64,000 nucleotides of DNA, taken from the NCBI RefSeq assembly GCF_048553715.1, contig NZ_JBLZNC010000005.1, positions 1-64,000 of the forward strand. Reading direction: 5' to 3'. Positions 24,975 to 33,697 of the stretch are shown here, piece by piece (position 1 is the stretch's first letter; the number at the start of each line of letters is the position of its first letter). Below the pieces are notes generated by a model. The model was not told the DNA's origin and searched no databases. It worked only from the letters and a program-made list of their open reading frames with translations. The position numbers and the translations under genes were made by a program. The DNA is from Sagittula sp048553715 (GTDB taxonomy: Bacteria; Pseudomonadota; Alphaproteobacteria; Rhodobacterales; Rhodobacteraceae).

Positions 24975-25817
24975 ATGCGATTAAAGGGCGTTCGGCGGAG
25001 CCGGAACATCGAGGACCGGCGCGGCAAAAGCGGCGGCGCGGCCGTGGGCGGACTGGGCGTTGGCGGCGTTCTGATCGTGCTGGCCATCGGCTATTTCACC
25101 GGCATCGATGTCACGCCCTTGTTGAACGGGGGCACCGCCAGTTCAGGACAGGTGCAAACCCGTGATCTGTCCACCGCCGAAAGCGAGGCCGGAGATTTCA
25201 CCGCGCAGGTTCTGGCCACCACGGAAACCGTCTGGACCGAGATCTTTCCCCAGGCCTTTGACATGGAATACCAGCCGCCGGTTCTGGTGCTGTTTTCCGG
25301 TGTGACGCAGTCGCCGTGTGGCAATGCCTCGGGCGCGACGGGGCCGTTCTATTGTCCGGCGGATGAAAAGGCCTATCTCGACACGGCTTTCTTTGACTTC
25401 ATGCGGGCAGAGCTGGGGGCAGGCGGCGATTTCGCGCAGGCCTATGTGATTGCCCATGAGGTGGCCCACCACGTCCAGAACGAAATCGGCATTCTGGGGC
25501 AGGTTCACGCCGCGCGCCAACGCGCGTCCGAGCGCGAAGCCAATGCGCTGACCGTCCGGTTGGAGTTGCAGGCGGACTGCCTGTCCGGGGTCTGGGCGCA
25601 ATATGTGGATGATCTGCTGGAGCCCGGCGACATTCAGGAAGCGCTGACCACGGCTGAGCGCATCGGAGACGATTATCTGCAGCGGCGCGCAGGGCAGGTG
25701 CCCAACCCGCACAGCTACACCCACGGCACGTCCGAGCAACGGCAGGCGTGGTTCTCGCGCGGGTATGACAGCGGCAATCCCGGTGTCTGCGATACCTTCA
25801 ACACCGACCGGCTGTAA
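24975..25817 (+). CDS. Neutral zinc metallopeptidase (YpfJ-type)
   Basis: A 280-residue membrane-anchored protein of the YpfJ/KPN_02809 family. It begins with the typical MRLKGVRRSRNIEDRRG, then a glycine-rich transmembrane helix (about 21-42), then the catalytic domain with AYVIAHEVAHHVQ (H161, E162, H165). ANALTVRLELQADCLSGVWA further on supplies the third zinc ligand region. The N-terminal positive-inside pattern suggests the peptidase domain faces the periplasm. Natural substrate unknown. The start is ATG with GGGAGA upstream; a longer open frame comes from antisense dnaX sequence. Confidence 0.9.
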   Translation: MRLKGVRRSRNIEDRRGKSGGAAVGGLGVGGVLIVLAIGYFTGIDVTPLLNGGTASSGQVQTRDLSTAESEAGDFTAQVLATTETVWTEIFPQAFDMEYQPPVLVLFSGVTQSPCGNASGATGPFYCPADEKAYLDTAFFDFMRAELGAGGDFAQAYVIAHEVAHHVQNEIGILGQVHAARQRASEREANALTVRLELQADCLSGVWAQYVDDLLEPGDIQEALTTAERIGDDYLQRRAGQVPNPHSYTHGTSEQRQAWFSRGYDSGNPGVCDTFNTDRL

Positions 25818-25897
25818 TCGCCCATTAGATCGAATCACTGGAGAAACCCGTCAACGGGTGTAAGCTTTGGCCATCCAACAGCCTATGGGGGTAGGTG

Positions 25898-26473
25898 ATG
25901 GCTTATAGAGTGCATGATTTGACCACGCCCACGGTCACGGGGACACCTGTGACCATGCATGGTGTGCCCGTTGGCGGGGGTATTGTGATCGTGTCGGCCC
26001 TGCCCGGCAGCGGGGGCGATCTGCACGGCGATCTCGACCATCTCGCAAGCTGGCAACCGGCCATGGTGATCTCGGTGCTCAGCTCCACCGAACTTGCCGC
26101 GCGCGGCGCTTGGGATTTGCGCCAACGGGTGCAGGACAGCGGCGCGCGTTGGGCGCATCTGGCGGCCTCGGCACAACAGGCGGCCCCTCGCGCAATGCAG
26201 GATCTTTGGCCGCAGGTGTCGGATCAGGCACGGCGCGCCCTGCTCGGCGGCGGTCGCATCGTGCTGCAATCCCCCGGTGGCGCCGGGCGCTGTGGCATGG
26301 TGTTGCTGCGGCTGATGATCGAGGCCGGCGAGGCCCCCGATGACGCACAGGCACGGATCGCGCAGATTTGCCCTCAGACAATCGGCACAGCGGAACAGAT
26401 CGCATGGGCGTTGCAGGCACGGCGCAGCGCGGTGCCGTTTGTGCGCCATCTCCCCTCGCCACGCTATGCCTGA
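25898..26473 (+). CDS. Protein-tyrosine-phosphatase-like protein without catalytic Cys
   Basis: A 191-residue protein that follows the layout of the dual-specificity/CDKN3-like phosphatases found in Rhodobacterales. The P-loop position reads LQSPGGAGRCGM (123-134), where active enzymes have HC-x5-R-(S/T). Thus His and Cys are replaced by Gln124 and Ser125, while Arg131 remains and Ser/Thr is Cys132. The expected general-acid loop after HL (about residue 88) reads AASAQQAAP and lacks the Asp. The reading frame is intact. I infer a phosphate-binding or scaffold pseudophosphatase. The start is ATG 25898, after GGGGGTAGGTG. Confidence 0.75.
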   Translation: MAYRVHDLTTPTVTGTPVTMHGVPVGGGIVIVSALPGSGGDLHGDLDHLASWQPAMVISVLSSTELAARGAWDLRQRVQDSGARWAHLAASAQQAAPRAMQDLWPQVSDQARRALLGGGRIVLQSPGGAGRCGMVLLRLMIEAGEAPDDAQARIAQICPQTIGTAEQIAWALQARRSAVPFVRHLPSPRYA

Positions 26474-26500
26474 CAGACTGGCGGCATAAGCCGGAAACAC

Positions 26501-26532
26501 AAACGCCCCCGCGCATCAGCGCAGAGGCGTTT
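26501..26532 (-). terminator. Terminator-like hairpin after SRP RNA
   Basis: Arms AAACGCC (26501-26507) and GGCGTTT (26526-26532), with an inner gcgc/gcgc pairing, form a hairpin immediately beyond the 3' end of the SRP RNA on the minus strand, followed by gtgttt. Confidence 0.6.
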
Positions 26533-26632
26533 CGAGGTGAGAGATTGCAACGACCCAAACGAGACTCGTTACGGCTGCTTCCTTCCGGACCTGACCGGGT
26601 TGGCGAGGCGCCTGCCCGCACAACCTCTCAAG
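26533..26632 (-). ncRNA. ffs: Signal recognition particle RNA, small bacterial type (4.5S)
   Basis: The minus strand contains the invariant SRP core GGTCAGGTCCGGAAGGAAGC around 26576-26595, which forms the Ffh-binding symmetric and asymmetric loops and the GGAA tetraloop. Flanking segments pair into a single long hairpin (gagaggttg... with ...caatctctc). The length of about 100 nt fits the small SRP RNA of alphaproteobacteria. The ends are estimated from the pairing. The RNA works with Ffh to target membrane proteins co-translationally. Confidence 0.95.
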
Positions 26633-26709
26633 GGCGTATTTAGGGGCAGCGGTGCTGGATTGCAAGAGCCTGCACTGGACGTGGCCGCCGGTTTCGCTAT
26701 GAGCAAGGC

Positions 26710-27804
26710 ATGGACACATTCGACATCTTTCTCGCCACCCCACCGGGGTTGGAGCCCGCCCTGCATCGCGAAGCGCTTGAGGCGGGGTTTTCTTCAGCAA
26801 CACCCGCAGCAGGCGGCGTGACGATCCAAGGCGGCTGGGAAGACGTCTGGCGGGCCAATCTGGTTTTGCGCGGGGCCAATCGGGTGCTGGTGCGCTTCGC
26901 CGAATTCCGCGCCTTCCATCTGGCACAACTGGACAAACGCGCAAAGAAACTGGATTGGGGCGCGATCCTGCCCAAAGGGGCAGAGGTCCGCATCGACGTG
27001 ACCTGCCGCAATTCCAAAATCTACCATGACCGCGCCGCCCGCGCCCGCGTGGCGGGGGCCATCGAACATTGGGGCGGCAAGGTCTCGGCAGAGGCAGCAA
27101 CCCGCATTCAGGTTCGCATCGAAGACGACCTTGTTACCTTCTCCATCGACAGCTCGGGCGAGCTTTTGCACAAACGCGGCTACAAAGAAGCCACAGGCAA
27201 GGCGCCCCTGCGCGAAACCCTCGCCGCCCTGTTCCTGCGGGAATGCGGCTTTGCCGGTCAGATGCCTGTGGTCGATCCGATGTGCGGCTCCGGCACCTTC
27301 GTGATCGAGGCCGCACGCTGGGCCGCAGGTCTGCCCGCCGCAGGCGACCGCAGCTTTGCCTTTGAAAGCTTCCCGAACTTTGACGCGAAACGTTTCACTG
27401 ACCTGCGCGCAGCGATCACCCGTGCCCCCGTTGATCTGCTGTTCGCAGGCTCCGACCGCGATGATGGCGCCATCCGTGGCGCCACCGCCAATGCCAAACG
27501 CGCCGGTGTCGACGATATCTGCCGGTTTGAGCGTGCCGCCGTCAGCGATCTGAAACGCCCCGACGGGCCGCCCGGTCTGGTAATGGTAAATCCGCCCTAC
27601 GGCGCACGGATCGGGAACCGCAAACTGCTGTTCGGCCTCTATGGCGCCTTTGGCACTGTGCTGCAGGAACGCTTTGCCGGTTGGCAGCTTGGCATGGTGA
27701 CCTCTGATGGCGGGCTGGCCAAGGCGACAGGTTTGTCTCTGACCGCAGGCCCGCCCATCGCCTTCGGGGGGCTATCGGTCAAGCTGTACCAGACCCGCTT
27801 GTAG
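26710..27804 (+). CDS. THUMP-domain class I RNA methyltransferase (RlmL N-terminal/YpsC-like)
   Basis: A 364-residue SAM-dependent RNA methyltransferase. The N-terminus FDIFLATPPGLEPAL is typical of the family; the THUMP domain covers roughly 45-155. The methyltransferase core has motif I as DPMCGSGTFVIEA (189-201) and the catalytic NPPYG at 294-298. The single-domain size matches alphaproteobacterial relatives of the first half of E. coli RlmL, which makes m2G2445 in 23S rRNA. The exact target here is inferred, not shown. Confidence 0.9.
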   Translation: MDTFDIFLATPPGLEPALHREALEAGFSSATPAAGGVTIQGGWEDVWRANLVLRGANRVLVRFAEFRAFHLAQLDKRAKKLDWGAILPKGAEVRIDVTCRNSKIYHDRAARARVAGAIEHWGGKVSAEAATRIQVRIEDDLVTFSIDSSGELLHKRGYKEATGKAPLRETLAALFLRECGFAGQMPVVDPMCGSGTFVIEAARWAAGLPAAGDRSFAFESFPNFDAKRFTDLRAAITRAPVDLLFAGSDRDDGAIRGATANAKRAGVDDICRFERAAVSDLKRPDGPPGLVMVNPPYGARIGNRKLLFGLYGAFGTVLQERFAGWQLGMVTSDGGLAKATGLSLTAGPPIAFGGLSVKLYQTRL

Positions 27805-27807
27805 GCG

Positions 27808-28458
27808 CTATGCCGGTGCGGGAACAAACCCCGCCCGGCGCAGACCGTCTGCCAGTCCCGTCGCGCGGTGGTGCACAGCGACATCACCGGTCTGCGACAT
27901 GCCCGGGACCAGAACCGTGGTCATTCCGGCGGCCAGTGCCGCCCGCGCACCGGGGGCAGAATCTTCAAAAGCCAGACAGCGCGCAGGATCAACGCCCAAG
28001 CGCGCAGCGGCCAACAGATAGGGATCAGGCGCAGGCTTGCGGCGCTGCACATCATCGGCCGTGACAACAACGTCAAAAAACCGCGCAAGCCCCGTCACCT
28101 GCAACTTATGCGCAGCCCCTGCCCGGCCCGATGACGTGGCAATGGCCACGGCCACGTCCCGCGCCTGCAAATCCTGCAGCACGGCCAAAGCGCCCTCGGT
28201 CAGCGTTATATCTGTCTGGTAGGCGGCCCTGATCCGGTCTTCCCAAACCTCACTGACACGTTCCATGTCCAGATCAGGGAACATCTCACACATCAAACGG
28301 TGACAGGTGGGCATATCGGTCCCGACCACCCGCGCATAATGCGCCCGTGTAAATCGCGTGCCGAATGCGCCAAGCGCCGCCACCCCTGCGTCGAAAATCA
28401 GCCGCTCGGTGTCCACCAGCGTGCCATCCAGATCAAAAATCACCGCATCAAAATGCAT
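27808..28458 (-). CDS. HAD-superfamily phosphatase
   Basis: A 216-residue haloacid-dehalogenase-type hydrolase. Motif I is FDLDGTLVDTE (D9 nucleophile, D11), motif II is ATSSGRAG, motif III is RRKPAPDPY and motif IV is AFEDSAPGARAA. The helical cap between residues 15 and 80 makes it a subfamily I (beta-phosphoglucomutase/phosphoglycolate-phosphatase-like) member, probably acting on a small sugar phosphate. Two ATGs four codons apart are possible; the inner one (28458) has GAGA upstream. It converges on the methyltransferase gene with a 3-nt gap. Confidence 0.87.
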   Translation of the reverse strand: MHFDAVIFDLDGTLVDTERLIFDAGVAALGAFGTRFTRAHYARVVGTDMPTCHRLMCEMFPDLDMERVSEVWEDRIRAAYQTDITLTEGALAVLQDLQARDVAVAIATSSGRAGAAHKLQVTGLARFFDVVVTADDVQRRKPAPDPYLLAAARLGVDPARCLAFEDSAPGARAALAAGMTTVLVPGMSQTGDVAVHHRATGLADGLRRAGFVPAPA

Positions 28459-28505
28459 ATAGAATCTCATTTAAAAACCGCGGCCCGTGGCGTGGACAGG
28501 TGGCG

Positions 28506-28538
28506 CTTTTTCTTGGGCCAAATACCTCCGCCGGAGGC
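28506..28538 (-). repeat. Intergenic repeat copy 2 (ggtatttggcccaagaaaaa, minus strand)
   Basis: On the minus strand the core at 28509-28528 (ggtatttggcccaagaaaaa) continues into gcgcc, as copy 1 does. Its upstream flank is the short palindrome cctccggcggagg. It lies between the HAD gene start and the end of the nucleotidase gene. Confidence 0.65.
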
Positions 28539-28595
28539 ATCCGCCATTTGCAGCTTGGTGGTGCGGGCAGGGGACATACCCCCGCCCGCATATAA

Positions 28596-30572
28596 TCACA
28601 GCTTCATACGGAACAGGGCGAAACCGTCGGCGGCCTCCCCTGCGTCCTCAATCACAGCACCCTTGACGGCGTCAACGTAATCACGCGCTTTCGGGCCGGT
28701 TTCAAAGACCACGGTCGTGTCATCGAGCGGGGCAAAGGACCAGTTGGCATCGGCGCTGGGGCTCACGGTGCCTTGCTCGACGATGTAACGCACGATCACG
28801 TCACGGTTGGTGTCGGGACCTTCAAAGACCACCGTATCGCCCATCGCACCGGGGAAGCTGCCACCGCCCGAGGCGCGGTAGTTGTTGGTTGCGATGATGA
28901 ACTCCTGCGCGGGGTCGATCGGTGCCCCGTTGAACTGCAGGTTCACGATGCGCGAGGCTTCTTCGTTCTCCAGCTCGCCTTTCGGGCCGAACTTTGACGG
29001 CTGCGACAGGTCGATCTGGTAGGTCACCCCATCCATCACATCAAAGTTGTAAGACGGGAAGGCCGGGTTGAGCAGCGGCGCATCGGCGGCGCCGGGTGTG
29101 ACCTGATTGAACATACCTGCCGAGCGTTCCAGCCAGTCCTTGACCTGCGCGCCGGTCACCTTCACCGCGCGCACGGTATTGGGGTAAAGATACAAATCGG
29201 CCACGTTCTTGATCGCCACATCGCCCTTGGCGACATCGGTGTAATACTCCGGCCCGCCACGACCACCGGCCTTGAACGGCGCGGCCGCAGACAGGATCGG
29301 CAGCCCTTCATATTCGGTGCCCTGCATCATCTGTTCAATGTACCAGGTCTGCGCGTTGCTCACGATCTGGACCGAAGGATCATCGGCGACCAGCGCAAAG
29401 TAGCTGTAGAGCGGCGCGTCCGTCTTGCCCACGGCGGTGCGCACATAGGCCAGCGTGGCTTCGTGATCTTCGCGGGTGGCGTCCAGAACGGCCATGTCAT
29501 CCTCGACCAGAGCGGTCACAGAGCGGTCCTCGTTGCGCTGCGAGATCGGGCGGGCCTCTGTGGTCGACGACACCACGCGCCATTCGTTGCCTTCGCGTTC
29601 CAGCAGCAGATCGATCAGCCCCAGATGCGACCCCCAGAAGCCGCCCATCGTGGCAGGCTTGCCGTGGATCAGACCGGCTTCGGCGTCGACGGCGGCATAA
29701 TCCGCATAGGTCGGCGAGGGGAACACAAGGTGCGAGTGGCCGGTGACCAGCGCGTCGATGCCGTCAACGGCGGCCAGCGGGACAGAGGCGTTTTCCATCC
29801 CATCGGAGTGATCCGCCGCGCCAATGCCGGAGTGTGACAGCGCAATAACGATCTCGGCCCCTTCTTCGCGCATCTGCGGCACATAGGCCTCTGCCGTTTG
29901 CACGATATCGCGGGCGGTGACATTGCCGGTCAGGTGCTTGGCGTCCCACTGCATAACCTGCGGCGGGGTGAACCCGATGATGCCGATACGGATCGGGTGC
30001 GTGTTGCCTGCGCCATCAGTTAGTTCGCGGTCAAGGATCACATAGGGTTTGAAGAGGGTTTCGTCCTTGGTGGGATCGCTGCCCTCGCTCTTGGCGATAT
30101 TGGCCAGAACGACGGGGAATTCGGCACCGGCCACGGCCTTGTCGAGGAAGCTCAGACCATAGTTGAATTCGTGGTTACCTGCGGTGGCTGCATCATAGCC
30201 CAGCGTGTTCATTGCCGCGATGATCGGGTGCAGGTCGCCCTCTTTCAGGCCTTTCTCATAGGCCATGTAGTCGCCCATGGGGTTGCCCTGCAAAAAGTCC
30301 CCGTTGTCCACCAGCAAGGTGTTGGTCGCCTCGGCGCGAATGTCCCCGATGATAGAGGCCGCGCGCGACAGGCCAACAGTGTCGACGGGCTTGTCCCCGT
30401 AATAGTCATAGGGCCAGACGTGCACGTGCACATCGGTGGTTTCCATGATCCGCAAATGCGCCTGATTGGTCGCCGCGCGCGCCGAATAGGGGTGCAGGGT
30501 GATAAAAACCGCGCCTGCGGTGGAGCTTGCCAGAAACTGGCGACGGCTGAGGGTAAAGGTCTTGTCGGTCAT
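28596..30572 (-). CDS. cpdB: 2',3'-cyclic-nucleotide 2'-phosphodiesterase/3'-nucleotidase
   Basis: A 658-residue periplasmic bifunctional nucleotidase. The N-terminus carries a Tat signal, SRRQFLASS (9-17), so it is exported folded. Metal-site blocks of the metallophosphoesterase domain are visible (ETTDVHVH, DNGDFLQGNP, TAGNHEFNYG, ALSHSGIG, TGHSHLVFP). The C-terminal 5'-nucleotidase domain contains NNYRASGGGSFPG, which holds the base-binding region. It converts cyclic nucleotides from RNA breakdown, such as RNase T2 products, to nucleosides that cdd, deoA and add could use. The start ATG follows AAGAGGCCACC. Confidence 0.93.
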   Translation of the reverse strand: MTDKTFTLSRRQFLASSTAGAVFITLHPYSARAATNQAHLRIMETTDVHVHVWPYDYYGDKPVDTVGLSRAASIIGDIRAEATNTLLVDNGDFLQGNPMGDYMAYEKGLKEGDLHPIIAAMNTLGYDAATAGNHEFNYGLSFLDKAVAGAEFPVVLANIAKSEGSDPTKDETLFKPYVILDRELTDGAGNTHPIRIGIIGFTPPQVMQWDAKHLTGNVTARDIVQTAEAYVPQMREEGAEIVIALSHSGIGAADHSDGMENASVPLAAVDGIDALVTGHSHLVFPSPTYADYAAVDAEAGLIHGKPATMGGFWGSHLGLIDLLLEREGNEWRVVSSTTEARPISQRNEDRSVTALVEDDMAVLDATREDHEATLAYVRTAVGKTDAPLYSYFALVADDPSVQIVSNAQTWYIEQMMQGTEYEGLPILSAAAPFKAGGRGGPEYYTDVAKGDVAIKNVADLYLYPNTVRAVKVTGAQVKDWLERSAGMFNQVTPGAADAPLLNPAFPSYNFDVMDGVTYQIDLSQPSKFGPKGELENEEASRIVNLQFNGAPIDPAQEFIIATNNYRASGGGSFPGAMGDTVVFEGPDTNRDVIVRYIVEQGTVSPSADANWSFAPLDDTTVVFETGPKARDYVDAVKGAVIEDAGEAADGFALFRMKL

Positions 30573-30741
30573 GGTGGCCTCTTGGTGTGTGTCGGCGTGT
30601 CGTTGCATGATTAGTGCACGGGTTTATGACACTGGGCTAGAATTATTCCGAAACCTGGGCTTCTGGGGTGGCGATGGTCCGGGCAATTGCATCTTTCGCA
30701 TGCGGAGGTCACAACAGCAGACGAACGCAGGAGGGCCGCAG

Positions 30742-31689
30742 ATGCAACACGCCGAGACAGTCACCTTTGGAGGCAGCGGGCTGGACCGTGCCGCCGAGAT
30801 CCGTGGCGATGCACAGGCGCTGGCCGGACCGGGGGAGACCATCGTCATGTGGCGCGGCAAGCCGCTGGTCAATGACAGCGCCGACAGGGTGCTGCGCCTG
30901 CCCATGGATCACCCGATTTTGGCAGACGCGGTTGGCCCGCCGGTCCTGCTTGGGCGTGATGACGGCGGGCTGATCTGGGCGTCCGATGTGTCATCTTGGG
31001 CACCTGAGGATCTGGACGCCGAGACGCTTGGCGGCTTTGCGGACCCCAGCGAGCAAATCCACCCCGCCTGTCCTCAGGGGCGCTTTGCCGAGCTGCGGCG
31101 GGTCATGACCGCGCTGACACCGCGCGATGCAGAACTGGCGGCCACTGCAAAGGCGGTGCAGGGCTGGCATGTCTCGCACCGGTTCTGCGCGCGCTGCGGT
31201 GCGCAATCGGACATGGCCATGGCAGGGTGGGAGCGGCATTGCGCCGCTTGCGGAGGGAAGCACTTTCCCCGCACCGATCCGGTTGTGATCATGCTGATCA
31301 CCCGCGGCAACAGCTGTCTGGTGGGGCGCTCTCCCGGCTGGCCGGAGGGGATGTATTCCTGCCTCGCGGGCTTCGTCGAGCCGGGCGAAACCATCGAGGC
31401 CGCCGTGCGCCGCGAGGTGTTCGAAGAAAGCGGCGTGCGTGTTGGTCCGGTGCGGTATCTGGCCAGCCAGCCATGGGCCTTTCCGTCGTCCTTGATGATC
31501 GGCTGCCATGGCGAGGCGCTGAGTGAGGAGATCACCCTTGACCCCGCCGAGCTGGAGGATGCCCGATGGTTGACCCGCGAAGAGCTGTTCGAGGTCACAG
31601 CCGGCAATCGCCCCGACATCCTGCCTGCCCGAAAAGGCGCAATTGCACATTTTCTGCTGCACAACTGGCTTGCGGATCGTTTGGATTGA
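30742..31689 (+). CDS. nudC: NAD(H) pyrophosphatase (Nudix)
   Basis: A 315-residue NudC that hydrolyses NAD(H) to NMN(H) and AMP and, in known members, removes NAD caps from RNA. A zinc ribbon uses C149, C152, C167 and C170. The Nudix box GFVEPGETIEAAVRREVFEES spans about 210-230, and the NADH-specific motif SQPWAFPSS follows at 242-250. The start ATG is preceded by CAGGAGGGCC. It is divergent from cpdB. Confidence 0.94.
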   Translation: MQHAETVTFGGSGLDRAAEIRGDAQALAGPGETIVMWRGKPLVNDSADRVLRLPMDHPILADAVGPPVLLGRDDGGLIWASDVSSWAPEDLDAETLGGFADPSEQIHPACPQGRFAELRRVMTALTPRDAELAATAKAVQGWHVSHRFCARCGAQSDMAMAGWERHCAACGGKHFPRTDPVVIMLITRGNSCLVGRSPGWPEGMYSCLAGFVEPGETIEAAVRREVFEESGVRVGPVRYLASQPWAFPSSLMIGCHGEALSEEITLDPAELEDARWLTREELFEVTAGNRPDILPARKGAIAHFLLHNWLADRLD

Positions 31690-31769
31690 CGCCCTTTCTG
31701 GGGTATGATCCAAGCCGTTTATAAAAAGTTTGATCAGACAAACAAATCAGGGGCGAGGGGCGCGCAGAT

Positions 31770-32240
31770 ATGGAATTGACCGCACGCGAGGATATTGAGG
31801 CACCTTTGGATCGGGTCTTTGCCGCATTGACCGATTTCGAAAGCGTCGAACGTCAGGCCTTGCGCCGTGGCGTGGATGTCCAGCGGCTGTCCGGCGATGC
31901 CATCGGCCCCACCGAAGGCATGTCGTGGCGCGCGGTGTTCAGCTATCGCGGCAAACGCCGCTCCGCCGATATAACCCTGGCCGAATACACACCACCCGAG
32001 CAGATGGTGTTTGAAACCGTCAGCGGCGGGCTGAACATCACGATGATTCTCGACATTGTGGCCTTGTCGCGGGCGCGGACCAGAATAGGTGCTCGTGTGG
32101 TTCTGGCGCCGAAAACGCTGTCAGCACGGCTGATGGTGCAATCGCTGAAGCTGGCAAAAGGCGGGCTGGACCGCCGGTTCAAGGATCGCGTCAGCGTTCT
32201 GGCCAAAGAGCTTGAGCGGCGTTTGCACGCCGGGGTTTGA
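31770..32240 (+). CDS. SRPBCC-family protein
   Basis: A 156-residue single-domain protein of the START/Bet v1 (SRPBCC) superfamily. The opening MELTAREDIEAPLDRVFAAL and the central strand pattern are typical of lipid- or hydrophobic-ligand-binding members. No catalytic residues can be named. It sits 52 nt upstream of the DUF4198 gene in the same direction and may be cotranscribed. Confidence 0.82.
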   Translation: MELTAREDIEAPLDRVFAALTDFESVERQALRRGVDVQRLSGDAIGPTEGMSWRAVFSYRGKRRSADITLAEYTPPEQMVFETVSGGLNITMILDIVALSRARTRIGARVVLAPKTLSARLMVQSLKLAKGGLDRRFKDRVSVLAKELERRLHAGV

Positions 32241-32292
32241 CAAGCCGCGCCTGCCGCGTCTTCGTCGCCCGCACGACTTGAAGGAGACCGGC

Positions 32293-33099
32293 ATGCGCCG
32301 TCGTTTATGGGCGCCAATCGCCCTTATTGCCAGCCTGACATGGTCCGCCGCACAGGCGCATGAATTCTGGATCGAACCGCAAACCTACCAGATCGCCCCG
32401 AACAATCCACTGGTGGCGGACATCAAGGTGGGTGACCGCCTTGAGGGCGTAGGCTTCGGCTTTGTTCCAGCGAATTTCCGGCGCTTTGACGTGGTTGTGG
32501 GTGATCAGATTCTGCCGGTGTCGGGGCGTATGGGCGACCGCCCCGCGTTGAACATGACGGTGAATGCAACAGGGCTGGCACAGGTGGTTCACGTGACCCG
32601 CGATTATACCCTGACCTACAAGGACCGCGCGACGTTTGAGCGGTTCTGCGCACATAAGGCCATCGAATGGGCCTGCGCCGCGCATGATACCCGTGGTCTT
32701 GACCCCGACGTGGTGCGGGAACGCTATACCCGCTACGGCAAAAGCCTTGTGGCGCTGGGCGATGGCCTCGGGCAGGATCAGCCGCTGGGCCTGCGCACGG
32801 AGATCACCGCCGGAGCGAACCCTTACACCGATGATCTGTCTGACGGTCTGCCGCTGCAGGTGACGTTCGAGGGCGCGCCTCGCGCGGGCGCGCAGGTTGA
32901 ACTGTTCGAGAAGGCCCCCGACGGTACGGTCGAGGTGCGCCTTTACACCACCGACCCCGAGGGCCGGGTTCTGGTCGATGTCAAACCGGGGCACAGCTAT
33001 CTTGCCGATGCGGTCAAGATGCTGGAACTGGACCCTGACGGGGATGGGCCCGCGTGGCACAGCTTATGGGCCTCGTTGACCTTTGCGCTGCCGGACTGA
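32293..33099 (+). CDS. DUF4198 periplasmic protein
   Basis: A 268-residue exported protein. The signal peptide ends SAAQA, so the predicted mature protein begins with His23 in HEFWIEPQTY, a conserved opening in DUF4198. The family is linked in other bacteria to nickel or cobalt uptake. The C-terminal half (about 185-268) reads like an Ig/carboxypeptidase-regulatory-type beta domain (VDVKPGHSYLADAVKM). A metal-binding role through the N-terminal His is inferred. The start ATG has AAGGAGACCGGC upstream. Confidence 0.85.
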   Translation: MRRRLWAPIALIASLTWSAAQAHEFWIEPQTYQIAPNNPLVADIKVGDRLEGVGFGFVPANFRRFDVVVGDQILPVSGRMGDRPALNMTVNATGLAQVVHVTRDYTLTYKDRATFERFCAHKAIEWACAAHDTRGLDPDVVRERYTRYGKSLVALGDGLGQDQPLGLRTEITAGANPYTDDLSDGLPLQVTFEGAPRAGAQVELFEKAPDGTVEVRLYTTDPEGRVLVDVKPGHSYLADAVKMLELDPDGDGPAWHSLWASLTFALPD

Positions 33100-33123
33100 A
33101 ACACCCCCGGCGCAAATGAAAAA

Positions 33124-33144
33124 GCCCGCATCCAAGATGCGGGC
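33124..33144 (-). terminator. Rho-independent terminator of the MarR gene
   Basis: A perfect 9-bp stem GCCCGCATC / GATGCGGGC with a 3-nt loop is followed on the minus strand by TTTTTC. It lies between the convergent MarR and DUF4198 genes and fits best as the end of the MarR transcript. Confidence 0.85.
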
Positions 33145-33171
33145 CTGTTCCTGCCGAAATAAATCGGCGGT

Positions 33172-33645
33172 TTAGTTGCGCTCTTCTGCGGCGCGTTCCA
33201 GACGGTCAAGAACACGGTTCATGACGGCCTCTTCTTCGGGGTCCATCAGGGCGTGAATTGCATCCTGACGGGCGTGCATGCGCGGCGCGGTGTTGTTGAG
33301 CATGTCCAGACCGGATTCTGTCAGCTCAAGGTTCTGCGCGCGGCTGTCGTCGGGATCGACGCTGACCCGGACATAACCGTCCGCAACCATGGTTTTGATG
33401 TTGCGGCTGATCAGGCCCTTGTCCATCGCGACCTCTCGCGACAGATGCGCGGCGGTGGTCGACCCTGCGGCCCCGATCAGGGACAACAGGCGCCACTGGG
33501 TCAGGGTAATGCCGCTGTGGTCTTTCAGGATACGGCTGGATTGCGCGTTCAGCTTGGCCTGCACACGGGCAAGGCGAAACGTCACGAACTGGCGCAGCTG
33601 TTCACCGGCCGAAGGTTGAATGGAATCGTGGGTGATAACGGACAT
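33172..33645 (-). CDS. MarR-family transcriptional regulator
   Basis: A 157-residue winged-helix regulator. The DNA-binding region contains LTQWRLLSLIGAAGSTTAAHLSREV and DKGLISRNIKTMVADGYVRV, followed by the wing VDPDDSRAQNLELT. MarR proteins bind short palindromes as dimers and release DNA on binding small aromatic or oxidised ligands. The gene is divergent from the FAD oxidoreductase and the molybdenum dehydrogenase genes, with an inverted repeat between them, so autoregulation and control of those genes is inferred. The start ATG follows CAAGGAGACGATTGC. Confidence 0.9.
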   Translation of the reverse strand: MSVITHDSIQPSAGEQLRQFVTFRLARVQAKLNAQSSRILKDHSGITLTQWRLLSLIGAAGSTTAAHLSREVAMDKGLISRNIKTMVADGYVRVSVDPDDSRAQNLELTESGLDMLNNTAPRMHARQDAIHALMDPEEEAVMNRVLDRLERAAEERN

Positions 33646-33665
33646 GCAATCGTCTCCTTGCAGGT

Positions 33666-33697
33666 GACAAACATGTGCCCTGAGCACTTGTTCTGTC
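33666..33697. promoter_or_regulatory. Candidate MarR operator (inverted repeat)
   Basis: The arms aacatgtgc (33670-33678) and gcacttgtt (33684-33692) form an inverted repeat with one mismatch and a 5-nt spacer. The pairing extends outward as gaca (33666-33669) and tgtc (33694-33697) with one bulged base. It lies 21 nt upstream of the marR start, between the divergent genes. Confidence 0.5.
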
